Positions 35,053 to 50,261 of a DNA stretch of 64,000 bases are shown here, one piece after another (position 1 is the stretch's first letter; each line of letters starts with the position of its first letter). The DNA lies in contig OZ026835.1 of the NCBI GenBank assembly GCA_964023205.1, positions 45,295,083 to 45,359,082 of the forward strand, in the 5' to 3' direction. Under the pieces are notes generated by a model, which was not told where the DNA came from, made no database searches, and saw only the letters and a list, made by a program, of their open reading frames with translations. A program made the translations under genes and the position numbers. The DNA is from Lutraria lutraria (lineage: Eukaryota; Mollusca; Bivalvia; Venerida; Mactridae).

Positions 35053-36254
35053 GATAGATATCCATAAGTTTGTTTTATACGCGGTTCGTTTTTAATGGGT
35101 CCCAGAACAATGGGGCAGTCATAAGATGAAGACAGTCTTGTGTTCTAGTTTGTAAAATAAAAAGTTTCTTTTTCTTAATTTACATGTCGGTGGATAAGCT
35201 AACCACAGGCCCGCCGTGCAACATCTAACACTTGCTTTATGTACATTTGTTTTTCCCAGACGACATTAATGTTTTCTAAATAGTTCAATCAGGGTTCGCG
35301 TAGTTCCCAGGTTCAATTGACCCCTCAACAACTGGATCATCAAAGTCATACGGCTCATATCTATTTAAATAAAAGGTCGCATTTAAAGTCGACGTGAACC
35401 GTTACCTATCTACAATCCGGGTTGACATTCATAGTAATTAAACGGACGAATTAAGGATTGAGTTCAAACTCGCGGACATTTAAGCCGGACTCATTAACTT
35501 AATGCACGTTGGAGTGCCCTGACCGCTGGCGTTATAAAGGGTTAGAACGGGTCAAGATATACCTCAAAGAAACATTTTACCCCGAAAAGGTCTTCAGTAG
35601 TTAAATGAGATGCAAAATATTGAAATATTTCACGACATCTTGCTGCAAAACAATTTTGATGCATTATGGGATATCAAATGTCAACAAAACACGCGCCTTA
35701 TCAATCGAATGCTTCACCTCAAACCACAGTGACCCTAACGGTCCCGGGTGGCCCCTAATGGCCCCGTCAATATGAGAACTCTTTTATTACAGTAATGATA
35801 CACGATCCATATTTTTGTATAGTCTTTTTATGTACTCTGTCATTTTCCGGGACAACTGAAAGGTCAGCGTATTCTTTAATAACTGACGCTACGAATTTAT
35901 AAAAAAGAAATTAGGGCGGCCCTTAGACCTCAAGTACCGTTGACCTTTTGTGAACGTTTATGGTCAATTGGACAGTTTTTGGCTTGACCATGTCTATTTT
36001 ATGATCCGTAAGGTGGAAACAAATGTCAACCAGACGTGTCAGGTTACCTTGAAGATTTAACAAGAATATTTCAAGTCGTTCATATTAGTGTCCGTGTGTG
36101 GATGACCCCGCCAAAATACGTCACTGACCAATACGACCGTTTTATACCGTTTGGTATTTTTTGCACAGAAATACATCGTACTTTATAATAGCTGTTCATC
36201 GGATATATATGAAATGGATCAAACGAATGACCGAACTAATGAACGTAAGAACGA

Positions 36255-36280
36255 ACGGACGGACGGACGGACGGACGGAC
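36255..36280. repeat. (ACGG)n microsatellite
   Basis: About six and a half perfect ACGG units, beginning ACGGACGGACGGACGG. Confidence 0.9.
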
Positions 36281-36972
36281 ACAAGAGCGTACGCACGTAG
36301 ACACGAACAAATAACGCCAAAATAATGCTTAAGAAGATTTACAGTTGATTTGGTATAGTTAGTACAATACATGTAGGAAACAATAAATTCTTTTACAACG
36401 ATTTTATCTCACTTATTTTATCTTTCCAATTATAACTTTAACCTAGTCACATTAAAACTCATTTATCATTGACTTATTAATGTTAAATCTGGCTGACCGC
36501 AACATATGAGACAAGTTTTGCTTTCTTTTATTGGATACAAAACGGACAAGACATCTACGGCTTAAGTTGTCAATTCTTTAAAACTTTTATCTTTACAATC
36601 TGAAACATTGTCACAATCATAGAAAACAGAGATAAAAGTTTGAATACACAGTTTGTCTAATTAATGAAGTCCCCTAGTCACAGTGAAGATGATCCCTTCA
36701 TGTTGTCTTTGTCATTATCAGTGACCCCTTTCTGGGACCTGTCATCAGGGGAATACTGCCCCTTTTTTCTTCCTCACGGACGCCAGTTGTATCCTTCTGT
36801 TGTCCGCCCTGGGGACCCCAATCCCCTTTGTCTTATTAATTTCTATGATAAATTTTACCCTTGTATCTCGGATTGATTCTTTTATCAGCCAAATATCTCA
36901 AATAAAGGATCAACAACATCGGATTATATTTACAAGATGACCTTGTTTGACCTCATATGGTCCCGGTCATCT

Positions 36973-36992
36973 GACCCCGTAAGGACGGGGTC
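36973..36992. repeat. Perfect short hairpin
   Basis: GACCCCGT and ACGGGGTC form an 8-bp perfect G+C-rich stem around AAGG. No T-run or gene end adjoins it. Confidence 0.6.
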
Positions 36993-39609
36993 ACTGTAGT
37001 TAAGGTCACGTTATAGTTTGTCCCAAAATGCGCAGGTTAATTGTAATTTCATACTGCATTCTATCGATAAAAAATCTGAAACTCAATCATGGAGCACTTA
37101 CATTAAATGAAGTTTTGTCGAAATTTTGACATGATAGGAAATCAAAAATATCGCCTGTCCTCGACGACTTCCGTCCTCGACGTGGTATAAGGTAAAATGT
37201 CATTAGGGGTCGTGGGAGTCGACTTATCACGGAATCTATGTTTAGAAAATATGAGACTGATCAATTTTAGTTTCATTAACGGTACTTTGAATAAAACAAA
37301 ACTACACAGACCAATGTTTGACCGATATGCACTTTAATGGTACTTGTATATTTTGGCGCCAAAATATAATTTGCTCATAAATTACATGTAATTGACACTT
37401 CAAGAAAAAAATATTGAAAATATGGACCGAATTACTAGTACTTAATTATTCTGAATTGTACAAACTGGATTTCATAATTTCGATACATGTCTTAGGTTAA
37501 ACAACTTGTTTTTGAACACAGGGCGATAGAAAGAGGTCAGTGACCCTTTGTAATTCGATGTTTTATTTCTTGCCTGAATTCACCACGTGTCTCTTTGTTC
37601 AGTTTGGAAACAATACATAGTGATCACCGGATGTTAACTTGCGCAAAACTACAAAACAGCGCTGGTTTCGCTTTCTGCAATCTTTTCTTCAAATTACAGA
37701 ATTTGTGGTGAAAATTACAATTTTAATGTAATAAATACGTAAAATTATCTCTGAAGAGTTTTCACCATCGATCAAAACTGTCAAATAACTCCCGAAAATG
37801 GTACAATAATATGTATACATTACCTTTAAATGGTTCGTTCAAGCCGATGAAACGAGGTGTAATTACTATTAATAATTGCGGCCGTTATGTGCCATATTTC
37901 GACTGCGCCATCTGTCAAAGGCGCATCCACGGCAACCATACACTCACATCTGGCCCACTGTCTGGTCAAACATCTTAGTGGTCAGTTTCTCGAAGATTTA
38001 GAACTGAGATAATTAATCGATGACAGTTATTCCGTCCGGACAATAATTCGCCTACATTTCAAATATAAAATATGATTTTGATGACCATTATAGTCGCTTA
38101 AGACTTAATAAGGTATCATTAGATCGCAGTCTAGATAGTGGAAATAAATTGGGCTTAATTGTCACACTTAACGAAGAAAATGAAATCTAGGAAAATAATG
38201 GTAGTTCTAATCGCCAGACAAGAACAGTGTATCAAGTTAATTTGTTGTCAACACAGCATGGTATTTGGAGGCCTTAACGAGCTGCCTGTCACATTAGTTC
38301 CTGCTAGACTGCGACAACCACGCCTTTAACATAAACCTAGTCCTGTTCATGTATCTTCTCGTGTTTATTATATCAATCTATTGAAATATAATTCCGAATT
38401 TTTGTATAGTCAGGATAAATAGACACTAATAGAGATTGTAACATGTTTTTTTATTTTGCCATCAGCATCGATAATTTCATACTTTGCTTAGTATGTTGTC
38501 AGTAAATAGTCAAACTTGTTGTAACAATTCATTAAATTACAGAATACATGTATTGTTTCTTCCTAGTATATATAAGTGTTGTATGCTGTTCTGTACATTG
38601 GATACTAACATGTATATCATTGTAGGTTTGGCAATGAGAGCTAAAATGGAGTAACCAAGCGCATGGACATGCGTATAGAACATAATATTACAAACTGCAT
38701 GTAGTATATATAAGATAAAGTTAAAAGAGTGTAACGTTCACAACTAATCCCCTGTTTTACCTATATATGTAAGTCTACAATCTTATCTTCAGTTTTCATC
38801 TAAGTGCCCATTCAACCATTGAGCACAATTTTTACTAAAACTTGTCTCTCGTACGCCACCATACCTTGGCAGCCACATATCTTACAGACACAGCATTGAC
38901 ATGCAGCGTTACAAATTGAATTTGCTCGCAATTATATTGAACAAATATTATCGTTAACTCTGTCTGATATTTTCATTGTATCATAAACTACCCACCTTCA
39001 GTAGAGAATGCCTTACACTGTGTAAACATCAGTAAATGAACTTTAAAGATTCTTTATTTGTTTAACAAACTGACAATATTTTGAAACGAAATTGAACGCA
39101 GTTGGTTTGGTGAATTAATATTAAACGTTGATCAGGTCAGGTTACACTTATGTCGGTGGTCCCTAAAGTTGGTGCGAAACTTCTCACGAGAATTAGATCA
39201 CGGACACCCAGCACACTTCAACTCTTTTATAGTTAAAGATCCATTCAAACGTAAGTCTCAATTACGCGTAAAAGATTTTATTGTAGCGCCATCCTCTGTC
39301 AGTCACATCATTGAGAAATCTTCACTGTGTAATAATTGTTAAGACATTGTATTACTGGCTAGAATGACAGTCAATCAGCACATAATTGTAACCAGACATA
39401 TCTTGTCACGTCTCGTTAGTAATACAAATATCTGTCGACATAAAAATACCTCATCGTCAATAGGTAACATTTACAAGTGCTTAATAGGATGTCAAGTGAA
39501 AAAAATCAGTCAAAGATACGTCACGTCTTACCCCACCATCATGTAGTTTTTCTCCACACTAGAGGCGGATTCAAGGGGTGTGCCCCCCCCCCGCAGTCCC
39601 CGACCATAG

Positions 39610-39865
39610 ACAGAAATAAAAATATCATTCGGTGAAATAGCATTCAATTATTCAATTCTGAAGTTCTTTGGTCTTTCCCTTTTTGTCGGGGCTTCTAGCA
39701 CTACCGCAACCATTTTAATGAGGTAGAAAACGGACCCAAAACTCACCAATATGCACCATTTCACTTCTTCAAATTAAAAGTTTTGCGGAAGAGATCGCAC
39801 CCAACGGCCTACTTTCCTAAATATTACGCCCTCCTCCCCTCCCCTAGGTTGAAATCTTGAATCAA
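39610..39865 (+). mobile_element. Dispersed repeat family E, copy 2
   Basis: Same order of blocks as 26400-26640, with a longer spacer before GCCTACTTT and a C-rich TCCCCTCCCC end instead of pure poly-C. Confidence 0.65.
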
Positions 39866-42490
39866 CCTCTGCAAGAAGCCCAATGCTTGTTAAAGATGCT
39901 CCGCTGGATGGTTCATATCTTATGTGACCATTTGATAATAATCTCCTGTCGTATAGTCTACCTTAAAGTTTGAACTCCGGACGGTAAACAAACTACAGCA
40001 TTCATTCCTTGATATACTCATGAATGCGCTTACTTACATGTTTTCAATCGTTTACTTATGGTTAACGACTATCAAATAACTTCAATATGCTACAGATAAA
40101 TAATGTATGTTCTCAAGAAAGGTCTTGCAACAAACTCAATGACGTTCCGGTTACATAGGGTTAAAAAGAACTGAACATAAGTTTCTCCAAATTTGATATT
40201 TGATTTGCATCACATGTGCTTCAACTAACATACGTCACCAAAATGTCACGGTTCGTATGTTACCCCGAATTTCCTTGTTACGTGGAAAAAAATTGTTTTA
40301 TTCGAGTTGAGCTCGTTACAATTAAGTTGGTATGAATTCTGCATCACGTATTATTCTAAAAAAGAATAAATGCAAGCATATAATCATATTACTGTTTGCG
40401 AAACGTTATAATGGTTTGTAGAAATAAAATTAAATATTCTTTTACGAGAATGATTGACAAATATAAACATTAGCACACTATTTTTATCTTACCAATCGGG
40501 AATGTGACTGTATTAAGTACATGTAATCATACTACAGCGACCAGACGTCTATAAACTGTAATAATCACTCTATAAATGATAACATGATTTGTACCAACTT
40601 GAAAATAAATGAACGATTATAAGAAACTATATTAAATCTACTGGTAATGTGATCGCCACGTTAGTCTATTTACTAGTGAGCTTGATGGTTGATACGGCGA
40701 GTAAAACTGTATGTTAATTGTTGTATAATGATTCTATGTCTACTCACAAATCGCAGGACGGTTTAATGGTGTTTTAAAAGTCACTGGAACGAATAATACG
40801 AGTATTAAAGTACATAGACACCGATTAAAGATACTTAAAATGAAGTTTTAATGGTTTGTAGTTTAAACTGATAAATTGGTCTCATTAAAACGATATCTTT
40901 ATTTTTTTGTTCGCTAGTTCGTTTCTATTTTTTTTTCGCTGACATCATTTTACGCTAGGACATAAAACTATTTATCAAAAATGTATTATGCCTACCATGC
41001 CACCGCACTTAACAACAGGCATAGTTCGAAAATATTTCTGAACTAAAGTTTAGATATTTTCTTACTCGATGTCTAAAACGTCCCATCAGTTATGCACGAG
41101 GCGCACGTGTTCGGCAAGAGGCTGTTAGTTTGACGCACCATCTGTCACAGAGACTCAATATCCGTATCCAGGATTTGAAGGGCTCGCCACGTGTTTAGTC
41201 AAGGCTGGTATCCTTAAAATTTGAAATATTTTTACTATTTCTGTCAATGCATAGTTCTTTTTATTAACAAGGCGTTTTAATTTCTCGTGTCAAGCAAACA
41301 AATTCATCCTTGCGTGACATGCAACGTTCGCGTATTTTTTCGTTAAAACTTTCGTATTAATTGAAATATTAAACATCATTATAACTGCTTCAGATTGTAG
41401 AAAATGCAAAAAAAACTTCAGATTGGTTGAAATTGAATCTGTATTTTTTTTTGTTGTAACTGGTAACACTGCCCTAATGTATACACCGGCATGTAATTAA
41501 ACACATACAGTCCAACGAACAGATTGTATTTATGCTTTCTGCGCCATCAAGTGAAGAGAAATTGACACAAAATGTGAAATAAATACATCAAAGAAACTGG
41601 AACAATTTCACAGGTGGGTATAATTTCTGGGCGTTTGAATTCGTACAATAATAAGAAGCTATATACTTCATGCGTTGATAATTTTCTCTTTTTGTTCATT
41701 TTTTTCTTCGTATTTCACGGCCTGTGAATTTAAATCGCAAATTACTGTATAGAAAAACTAATAGGCTAAAGGAATTTATCCGGTTAATGAAGTAGATGAC
41801 CAGTGGTCACTCTATAGGAGTACAATATCTGACCGGCCGTCCACACACTTACCCAGTGTGACCAACAGTCGACCACTGGTCAGCTCTCTGCATGCGTCTA
41901 ACACCTTGTTTAAATTGTTTATAATGTGCTTTACAGCCACTGTGGGCGGTATCTCAGTCTCTGAAATAGTTTCAAACATTGAATGTTATTTTATACCCGG
42001 TTACTCTAATGTTCTAAACAGTCCAAATTACATCAAAACTTCACAAATAACATTTTTCTTGTTCGGTACGAACACAAAGTTAAGACCATTTCTCAACAGT
42101 CGGTCGGTTTTAATTTTCTTGCTTACCGAAGAGCTTCAATTAATTTTCCGCCTATGCAAAACAACTTTCCAAATTTTCTATTCAAAATCAGATGGCTAAG
42201 CAAAATCATAAACGAGCAAGCTCTAGAAAAACTCTCTACCTCGGATTTCTACAATATTTACTATCAGTACACACACTTCAAGAAAAGATGAATTCATAAT
42301 TCACAAATCATGTTGTTGAAGGGAGGTAGTTGCTCAAGAAAAGGCCGCTCTGGAGGGGTGGCACTGTAGTTTACAATGGACTGAGTTTTATTATAATTAA
42401 GACAATATTGATTGTTAGTAAAAGAATGCGTCCGACGAACGCACGTTATAAATATTACACTTCATTAATCATTTTGTTCGTCTGTGTGTT

Positions 42491-42512
42491 CGTCCGTCCG
42501 TCCGTCCGTCCG
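42491..42512. repeat. (CCGT)n microsatellite
   Basis: About five perfect CGTC units. Confidence 0.9.
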
Positions 42513-44140
42513 TGTTTCTGCTTCACGAATATGCATATTTCAGTAATAAAGAGTTATTTCTTATTCTCTTGTAACTTTGTGCTACTCCATATTGCAACAC
42601 ATTTACAACATTCATAAATAATAAAATTTAAAAATAAAATGCAAACTAGATTTATATCTGTAATTTAAATTAACCACTTGGACGATTTAAACTGCTTTCA
42701 TTAGTTCTACACCATTGTATTTGCTGGTAAAGTTTAATTAAGGAATCAGACTACTATAGAAATATTCAACCTACATCTTGATTTATGGATCCATTCATAT
42801 TTTCTGCACAGAAATGACATCTATGGATAAATATGGATTCTTGTTTCAGCCATCAAATCGACCATTTTAAAGAACAACTTTTTGGACCAGTAACTGTTTA
42901 CAAAACATACGTTTTTTTCTACAGACAAAAATGGAGACAAGCGGTAAAAATAGACTGAAGAAAATGTTTTCTGGGTTATTCATAATACTGTAGCCTGATC
43001 TTTTCATTTTTGTCATTTCACTGAATTGTTTAGTTTCAGAGTGTTGACCAGTTCGTTAAGTCGATGGCGAAAACAGTACTCCATAGTTCACTGATTGATT
43101 TCGAATTGTGAGAAAATTTCAAGTATTCACATTTATATTAATGACATTGTTAGCGGAACACGGACATGGACGGGGTAATGCTGTTTGGGAGGCGACATGC
43201 ATTTTAAAAAGTCTTTAACATGTAATTTATTTTTCAATAAGAGTTTCATACCATTGAAGTTTAAAGCCTTCAGACTGGGTAAATGATAATGGAATTTGTA
43301 TGCCTGGTCAAGAATGCAGAAATTTGTATGTTCTTAACTGAATGGTCCTTTATCATAAAATTGCATTAAAACTACAATTCGTTGCACACAAATGATGCTT
43401 TTTTCTTTAACGTCTATATCTCTATTCTCAATTATGCATCGAGCGAAAACAATATCAAGGAATAAATGAACTGTAACATTAAATTCGTCATTATTTCACA
43501 CGCATTTCACACAATTAGCATTTGAAGTAGTTTATAATTAATCACCTTGGTATGAGAACAAGATTATTAGGATTTCTCATACAACGTACGTAAGAATAGT
43601 AACTCATTGTACTTTCGCTTTAGTCTCGATGAAAACGAGGAAATGCGAGATTTGACATGAAACGGGATATCTTTAATGTACATAAGACTTTCTTTGTGAT
43701 GTTCGGTCAATAAAAGAACAAAGGAATTATTCTGTGCTTTGATAAGCGTATCTTTGACTTTTTAGCGACTCGATCTCTAATGAGTATCAAATATGTCTTA
43801 TTGCACAGAGACTGTAATGCATACGAAATCGTACACCAGATTCCTTTGTATTTAATCGTAGAAAAAAATAAAAGTCGACTAGCAGTGTTAAAATGACTTT
43901 TATTTTACCCCACCTTTAGTATGTGATTTATTTTATTCAACTTTGCAGCAGTAACCTAAGCTAATAGATATGTTCACTTAATATTGAATTTCCTGACTTC
44001 GTAGATTCTTTTTACCATCGAGCTATTGATACTGGTGTGTTTACTATGTTACGTGGAGGCCGTCAATCTATCAACATCCTACTATCCTGCAATCAAATCA
44101 GCAACCCTAACACATTAATACAATGTGACACCGTAAAGAC

Positions 44141-45085
44141 ATGTATTGATACGTGTTGATATGTGTATGTATTGATATGTGTTCATATTGATATGTGTAT
44201 GTATTGGTATGTGCATGTATTGATATGTGCATGTATTGGTATGTACATGTATTGGTATGTGTATGTATTGATACGTGTATGTATTGGTATGTGTATGTGG
44301 TATGTGTATGTATTGATATGTGTATGTATTGATATGTGTATGTATTGATATGTGTTCATATTGATATGTGTATGTATTGATATGTGTTCATATTGATATG
44401 TGTATGTATTGATACGTGTATGTATTGATATGTGTATGTATTGATATGTGTTTAAATTGATACGTGTATGTATTGATATGTGTTTATATTGATATATGTA
44501 TGTATTGATATATGTATGTATTGATAGATATGTGTGTGTATTGATATGTGTTTGTATTGATACGTGTATGTATTGATGTGTTTATATTGATATGTGTATG
44601 TATTGATATATGTATGTATTGATATGTGTATGTATTGTATTTGTATGTGTATGTATTGGTATGTGCATGTATTGGTATGTGCATGTTTTGATATGTGTAT
44701 GTATTGGTATGTGTATGTATTGATATGTGTATGTATTGATATGTGTTTATATTGGTATGTGTATGTATTGATATGTGTATGTATTGTTATGTGTATGTAT
44801 TGATATGTGTATATATTGGTATGTGCATGTATTGATATGTGTGTATATTGATATGTGTATGTATTGATACGTGTATGTATTGATATGTGTATGCATTGAT
44901 ATGTGTATGTATTGATATGTGTATGCATTGGTATGCGCATGTATTGATATGTGTATGTATTGGTATGTGTATGTATTGGTATGTGTATGTATTGGTATGT
45001 GTATGTATGGTATATGTATGTATTGATATGTGCATGTATTGATATGTGTATGTATTGATACGCGTACGTATTATTACGCGTGTAT
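44141..45085. repeat. 16-bp minisatellite
   Basis: Some 58 units of GTATTGATATGTGTAT with variants (GTATTGGT, GTGCAT, GTTTATATT). Long antisense frames rich in YQYIHISIHT are by-products of the period. Unit subtypes occur in runs, so parts of the array arose by block duplication. Confidence 0.93.
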
Positions 45086-45614
45086 AAATAAGTTAACCTA
45101 TAGAAATATTCACAGTATGAACCACTAACATAGGACGATGTTTAATTATTTGATTCATGATGATGATGCAAGTTTTATGATCCAGTTTTATGGTTCGTGA
45201 AATCATGAGTGACTCTGGAGATGTTTTATATAACGTTCACGTTTTAATAGTAAAATTGTTCATCAGACTGTGTCACTAGAATTTTATACCAAATACAGGA
45301 AATTAAACCTTATGGTAAATTCTACTAAACTTTCTGTTCATTAATACCCAAAATATGTACTTGTTTGATATTGAGTCATTTATCGAATGAAGCGGTAAAA
45401 ATACGAATGTTTATTAAAGTTCTTTATAACAATTCATTATCATTTGCAATACGTATTCAACCACATATTCCTCGTCAACATTCGGTGGTAGGTGCAGAGA
45501 GTGACCCTACTTTAATCTAACTGATAATACGTGTTCTGTGTATACTCAGATGTTGTAGGTGGACGATATGTACGTATTCTTCCTGTAGTCTGTCGGCTCT
45601 GTAAGTTATGGTCT

Positions 45615-45670
<56 letters not shown>

Positions 45671-48600
45671 CTGTTTGAACAAATCCCATAAGTTTGTTTG
45701 TTATAAGAGGAGCAACCGAGGGTCTCCACACAGAAATATTTTAGCAAACGCTGAACGAAAGAATACGTTACATTTCTTGTCAACGCCGACAAAGCCGTCA
45801 GCGGAAATGGGTAAAAATATAAAAACAATGCTAGTATTTTTGCTTATAAAACATGAAGTTCTATTGGCATATTGGAAAGGATAGTTTTGTCTCGATGTCC
45901 ATTATTGTTATAATAGTTTTTGTATAAACATCTGGATAATAAAAGCTTGATTTTATTTCGGCGGCGAACATAATGACAAGTATGCGTTTTTATGGCTAAT
46001 ATTTTATAAACGCTGTAAATTACTGACAGTTTGTTTAACAAACATGTTAGCAACCGTTACTTTGTGTTTACATTTGTGACATCTTCGATATTGTCAACCG
46101 TTCGTTTTAGCGTTCATGTATCGTCGCGCGTGGCGACATGCGCATGTCAAAGATACACGTGTCAAACGCGTGTTTTTAGTCGAAGCAGATGGGGTTGTTT
46201 CTCTAGAAATCACAAACTGTGACAAGCTTTGTCCATCTCTGACATTTATTTTTGGTAAAATGAAATCCCAGCCAAATGTCATTGTATTTATTAGCTAGAG
46301 ATAATGTAAAACATATTAATTATATGTAGATCTTTGTTCAAACACAACAAAATTAAGGGAGTCAGTTTTGTTAGTATCAGTATTGTCACAGTCAGTAGTA
46401 AGGGACCTGTGATGGTAAAACTGAAATGAATTCTATACTTATAAAACACTATTATTTAACTCAAAGATAACTTAAATGAAAAAAAATGTATTTATGTATC
46501 TAATTGCTATTTCTAGGAATTATTGGTCAGTACGTCTAATGATAAACTTATGATATAGAATTCAATTCAATTTTATCATCACCGGTCACGGTTACTAACG
46601 CCTGGGAGTTAATGTGCGGTAATTTACAAAGGGAGTTAGTACGGTTATTGATATTTACCATTAGTACAAGAAGTACTTTATTTTCATGTATTTATCTAAA
46701 TATTTACGAAGACTGTACTTTATTGATCTGTTCCAGTAGAACGTATTTTCAAAATATGTGGTCCACATGCTTCGGTGCCGCAGAATATTTCAACTAGCGT
46801 CGCGGTTGAGACAAAATAAACAATCAATTTCGAATTAACGTTAACGGATTCTATTTGAAGTAATGCGTCGTGTTTATTCAAGGTTTCCCTAGAGACGAGA
46901 ACGTTAAAATTACCACAAGCTTCAAAGTCGAAAGCTTTCAGCTGATAAGCCTTATTGGCGTATGGTCGCGTGTTTCAACTCTTCCGTATAATTATAATTG
47001 TCAAAATTCCCATCCATCAAAGTTTCGGACCGCGTTCTAATGATAATTAATTTGACATTTAATGGATCGTTCAAGCAAATTTACTCCAAACAACTGTCCA
47101 CCAGAACTCTCCGGTCGCTTCTGGGACCAATTTGTTTCAAGATTTTACACAGGGTTGGAATTCGTGTACGATTCACTATCTTCCAAGGAATTTATCAATA
47201 ATAATAACTGAACATACATACACTTTATGTCATGTTTATTTGAAATGCATTTACGAGAGACATAATAACATGTGGCACATTCGATACGGACGGTCGGACG
47301 GACCACAAACAATATTATCTATTTTCATACTTTAACGGATGCCTAATTATTGTGAGTCCTATTAGCCGCCTGGTGTGACGTCATTCATGCTTGATGGAGC
47401 GTGACCTACAGTGAATCACGTGAACAAATCACTGATCTGGATTTAAACGTTTTTCAAATATTGAAATTAATATTGACATGTTTGTCGTTAAATCAAAAAC
47501 AGTCATAAACGCTGCAATGAATGTCATAATTATAAGGGTAGTACTTGACACGTATAATGTCACTAACCACGAGGGATAGATCTTACAAATGATAAATAAT
47601 GCCAATTAATACCCACTTTTGTTATCGCGGCATAAATTTATTACTTTAGGCAAATTAGGAAATCATTTCACAACTGTTGCTTGCAGATACCATCTGTTTT
47701 TTGCGCATGTCAGAAATATGTTTCTTAAATGACACGTAAAATAGCGTGGTACTTTAAAGTCGATTCTGTGACATAACTTTCTTTTTTATGATTTGAATTG
47801 TTCTGAAATATGAAGTTTGTTTAGGCTGTATTTAAGTCACCTATCAAACAAACGTTCCTATTTTTTACATAGTTCTCAGATAAACATTTTTATTCCGATT
47901 TGAAACATGCTTTTAAATAATACTTTTGTAAATGTTATTAATAGCTAAATATCATTTAAGGTGTTTTTCTGTCATGGGTTGCTGAAACTGCAAAATGTCC
48001 TACCACACATCATACATGTTTATTTCAATAATAGTAAAAGAACGATAATAATGTATAGACATTTAAGCGTCTGTATCGTCCAAATTTTGGTACAAAAGTT
48101 GAATACCTTTCTGCTGATACAGTGAAATTAAACGTTGCAGGGATTTTTATCTTAAAATAAATCAATTTGTTTCCGAAAAATAAATTATCAGTAAATTTAC
48201 ATCGTTTTAAAGTTTAAATGTTTTTTCTTATCGTTCATCTAAGTAAAAAGTGTTAAGTGCTTCACTTTTCTTTTCATAAGCGTCTGTGGTACCAATATTT
48301 GAACGTATAAATCGGGGTCAGTTGGACGTAAACGACTATTAGGACAGTACTGCTAATTGCCTGAGTCAGAAATCGGCCTGAGGCTGAGCTGACACATACT
48401 ATATGTGAAAGAACCCTATTAGCATCTTAAACAGATAGACATCTTCGACGCCATGTCAATATTCGTAAAGTTTGATTGAAATCTACAGATGTAAATATAT
48501 CAATAAAATGTGGATAACAGATAAATTTATGTAAACAACGACTGCATGCCAACAAGTACGTACCCCGCCCTGGAGATATGAAATACGTAAACATAAATAA

Positions 48601-50261
48601 TCTGTATCTAATGTGGCAGGTACAGTCAGGGCTGTATGTCTACACCATAATGGTTATTATACACATTAAGTTGGCAAATTATGAATTTAACTGACCAGTG
48701 TCCGAAAAATTATCTGCAACTCATCTTAATTTATCTCTTGAAAGGTCATGTACGTGCGAGGGTTAACATCGGAAACTTTGCAGTGCTGTTTTAAAAAATC
48801 TTTAAAAGCATATTTTGTAAAAAAGCCCTGTTTTTTATGATCTTCATACATGACTCATTAACTTCTTTTTGTTGCGTTGTTTATATAATATTTATATGTC
48901 TGCATATTTAGGTTACTTGTGAATGTTAATTTAAAAAATTTAGTTACTCTTACCCTCTGTTTTTATTTTTCATTACTTATGTATATTTACTCACATGTAC
49001 ATGTTAATTATGTGTATATTTGTATATATAAATGATGATGAGACATGGCTCAAGTCATGCAATAAGGTATCTGTTCTGTTCCATTCTATTCCAACTACGC
49101 TTAAGACCAAGTGTAGAAAAAGTACAATTAATTTTTTGTTGAAAGCGCTGAATATTTTTATCAAATTCGTTTCGTGTGTTTATGTTTGAATTGGTGTTTT
49201 AAGAAACATAATTATCATGTTCCTTGTGTGACGTCACATTGAGGACAACAAATGATAAAATAATGATTTATATTCCCTTAGAAAATGGATCTTACGTAAC
49301 CATTGTACAGAAAATAAATCCTTAAACCATACAATAACTTGATACTTTTAACATGTGTCGTCAAGTCCATGTATTTACCATTCTAAAATCATTTTCACGA
49401 TGTCTAATGTAAGTGCAATGTAATGCCTGTATCGTTTCTGTTTGAATAATAAAAGAACTTTTTTTAAATTATTTATACACACAAAAGATACTTTATACAA
49501 CAGATGTATATATAATGAGTTTATTGCGTATTATCTGACAAAATGAAAGACAGTGTTGTACTTTATCTAGATGTATCTATAAAATGGAAGATATATTAAG
49601 AAATCAGAACAATGTTGATGAAGACTTTTTCTGTCAGGGTTGGAGACGCTTTTCTTAGATGAAGTGAAGTTAAATCTTATATCTAATCCTGTTTCAATAC
49701 ATGGTGTGATTATTTAACATTTAAAAACATTAACTGTGCACTATGCGAGACTTAATTAATGCGTGTATTTTCGGGTGCATTTATTCTAGACAATTAAAAC
49801 GCTTGTGACATGCGCACTGCTTTTAAAAGATGGATATCGTATCAGTGTCAGAGGTTTGTAGAACGCTCGTGAGATTTTATAGAATTTCGAAATAAATTGA
49901 GCGTAAAATACAGAGCTAGATTTTAATCTGCGTCCTTCTATTGATGTGTTTTGGAATTTTGAATATTTGTGGAGAAAATAAAAGTTATGTGAATTTTATA
50001 CGCCTCGTCATGTATTTTTATCATGTAAACTATTTCAAATATTTGACAGTGTTTTTATTTAAATGTATCTGTTTATATAATTATGATAGCTATAAGATTT
50101 TGGTGTGTCAATTATTAAACAAATATTTATGTTATTAAAAACCTGAGACTATGCTTCTTATAACCGAACGTATATTTGACATTAGCTTCAAGCTATTTTT
50201 GAACGACTACACATAAAGTTACTAAACTTTATCTTGAAGGCCATTCTTAGTCAGTTTCGTC
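45086..50261. other. Gene-less stretch
   Basis: Apart from the CT microsatellite no repeat family or gene was recognised. Full CRE words (TGACGTCA) occur near 47376 and 49229 without a nearby TATA box or gene. Confidence 0.45.
45617..45668. repeat. (CT)n microsatellite
   Basis: About 25 CT units with one TTT interruption near the start. Confidence 0.95.

Larger units (their letters stand above)
33930..44140. other. Gene-less, mostly unique DNA
   Basis: No gene was supported. It contains a MITE (34888-35052), ACGG and CCGT microsatellites, a hairpin at 36973-36992, a family E copy (39610-39865), a pair of palindromes near 41.8 kb and several CTCF-core-like words. Open frames up to 113 codons (41858-42199) have no recognisable domain or signal peptide. 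Confidence 0.5.

Noticed and set aside
41858..42199. 113-codon plus-strand frame
   Set aside because: No domain, signal peptide, splice or promoter context; length is within chance for A+T-rich DNA.
44452..45035. Long minus-strand frames rich in Tyr, Ile and His
   Set aside because: Translation of the 16-bp repeat; three units make a 16-residue period by arithmetic.
45531..45884. 117-codon frame with a Ser-Leu run
   Set aside because: Ser-Leu run is the CT microsatellite; nothing recognisable on either side.
48770..49190. Possible LINE reverse transcriptase tail
   Set aside because: A few words look similar to LINE 3' ends, but no frame gives the cysteine motif or other conserved residues.
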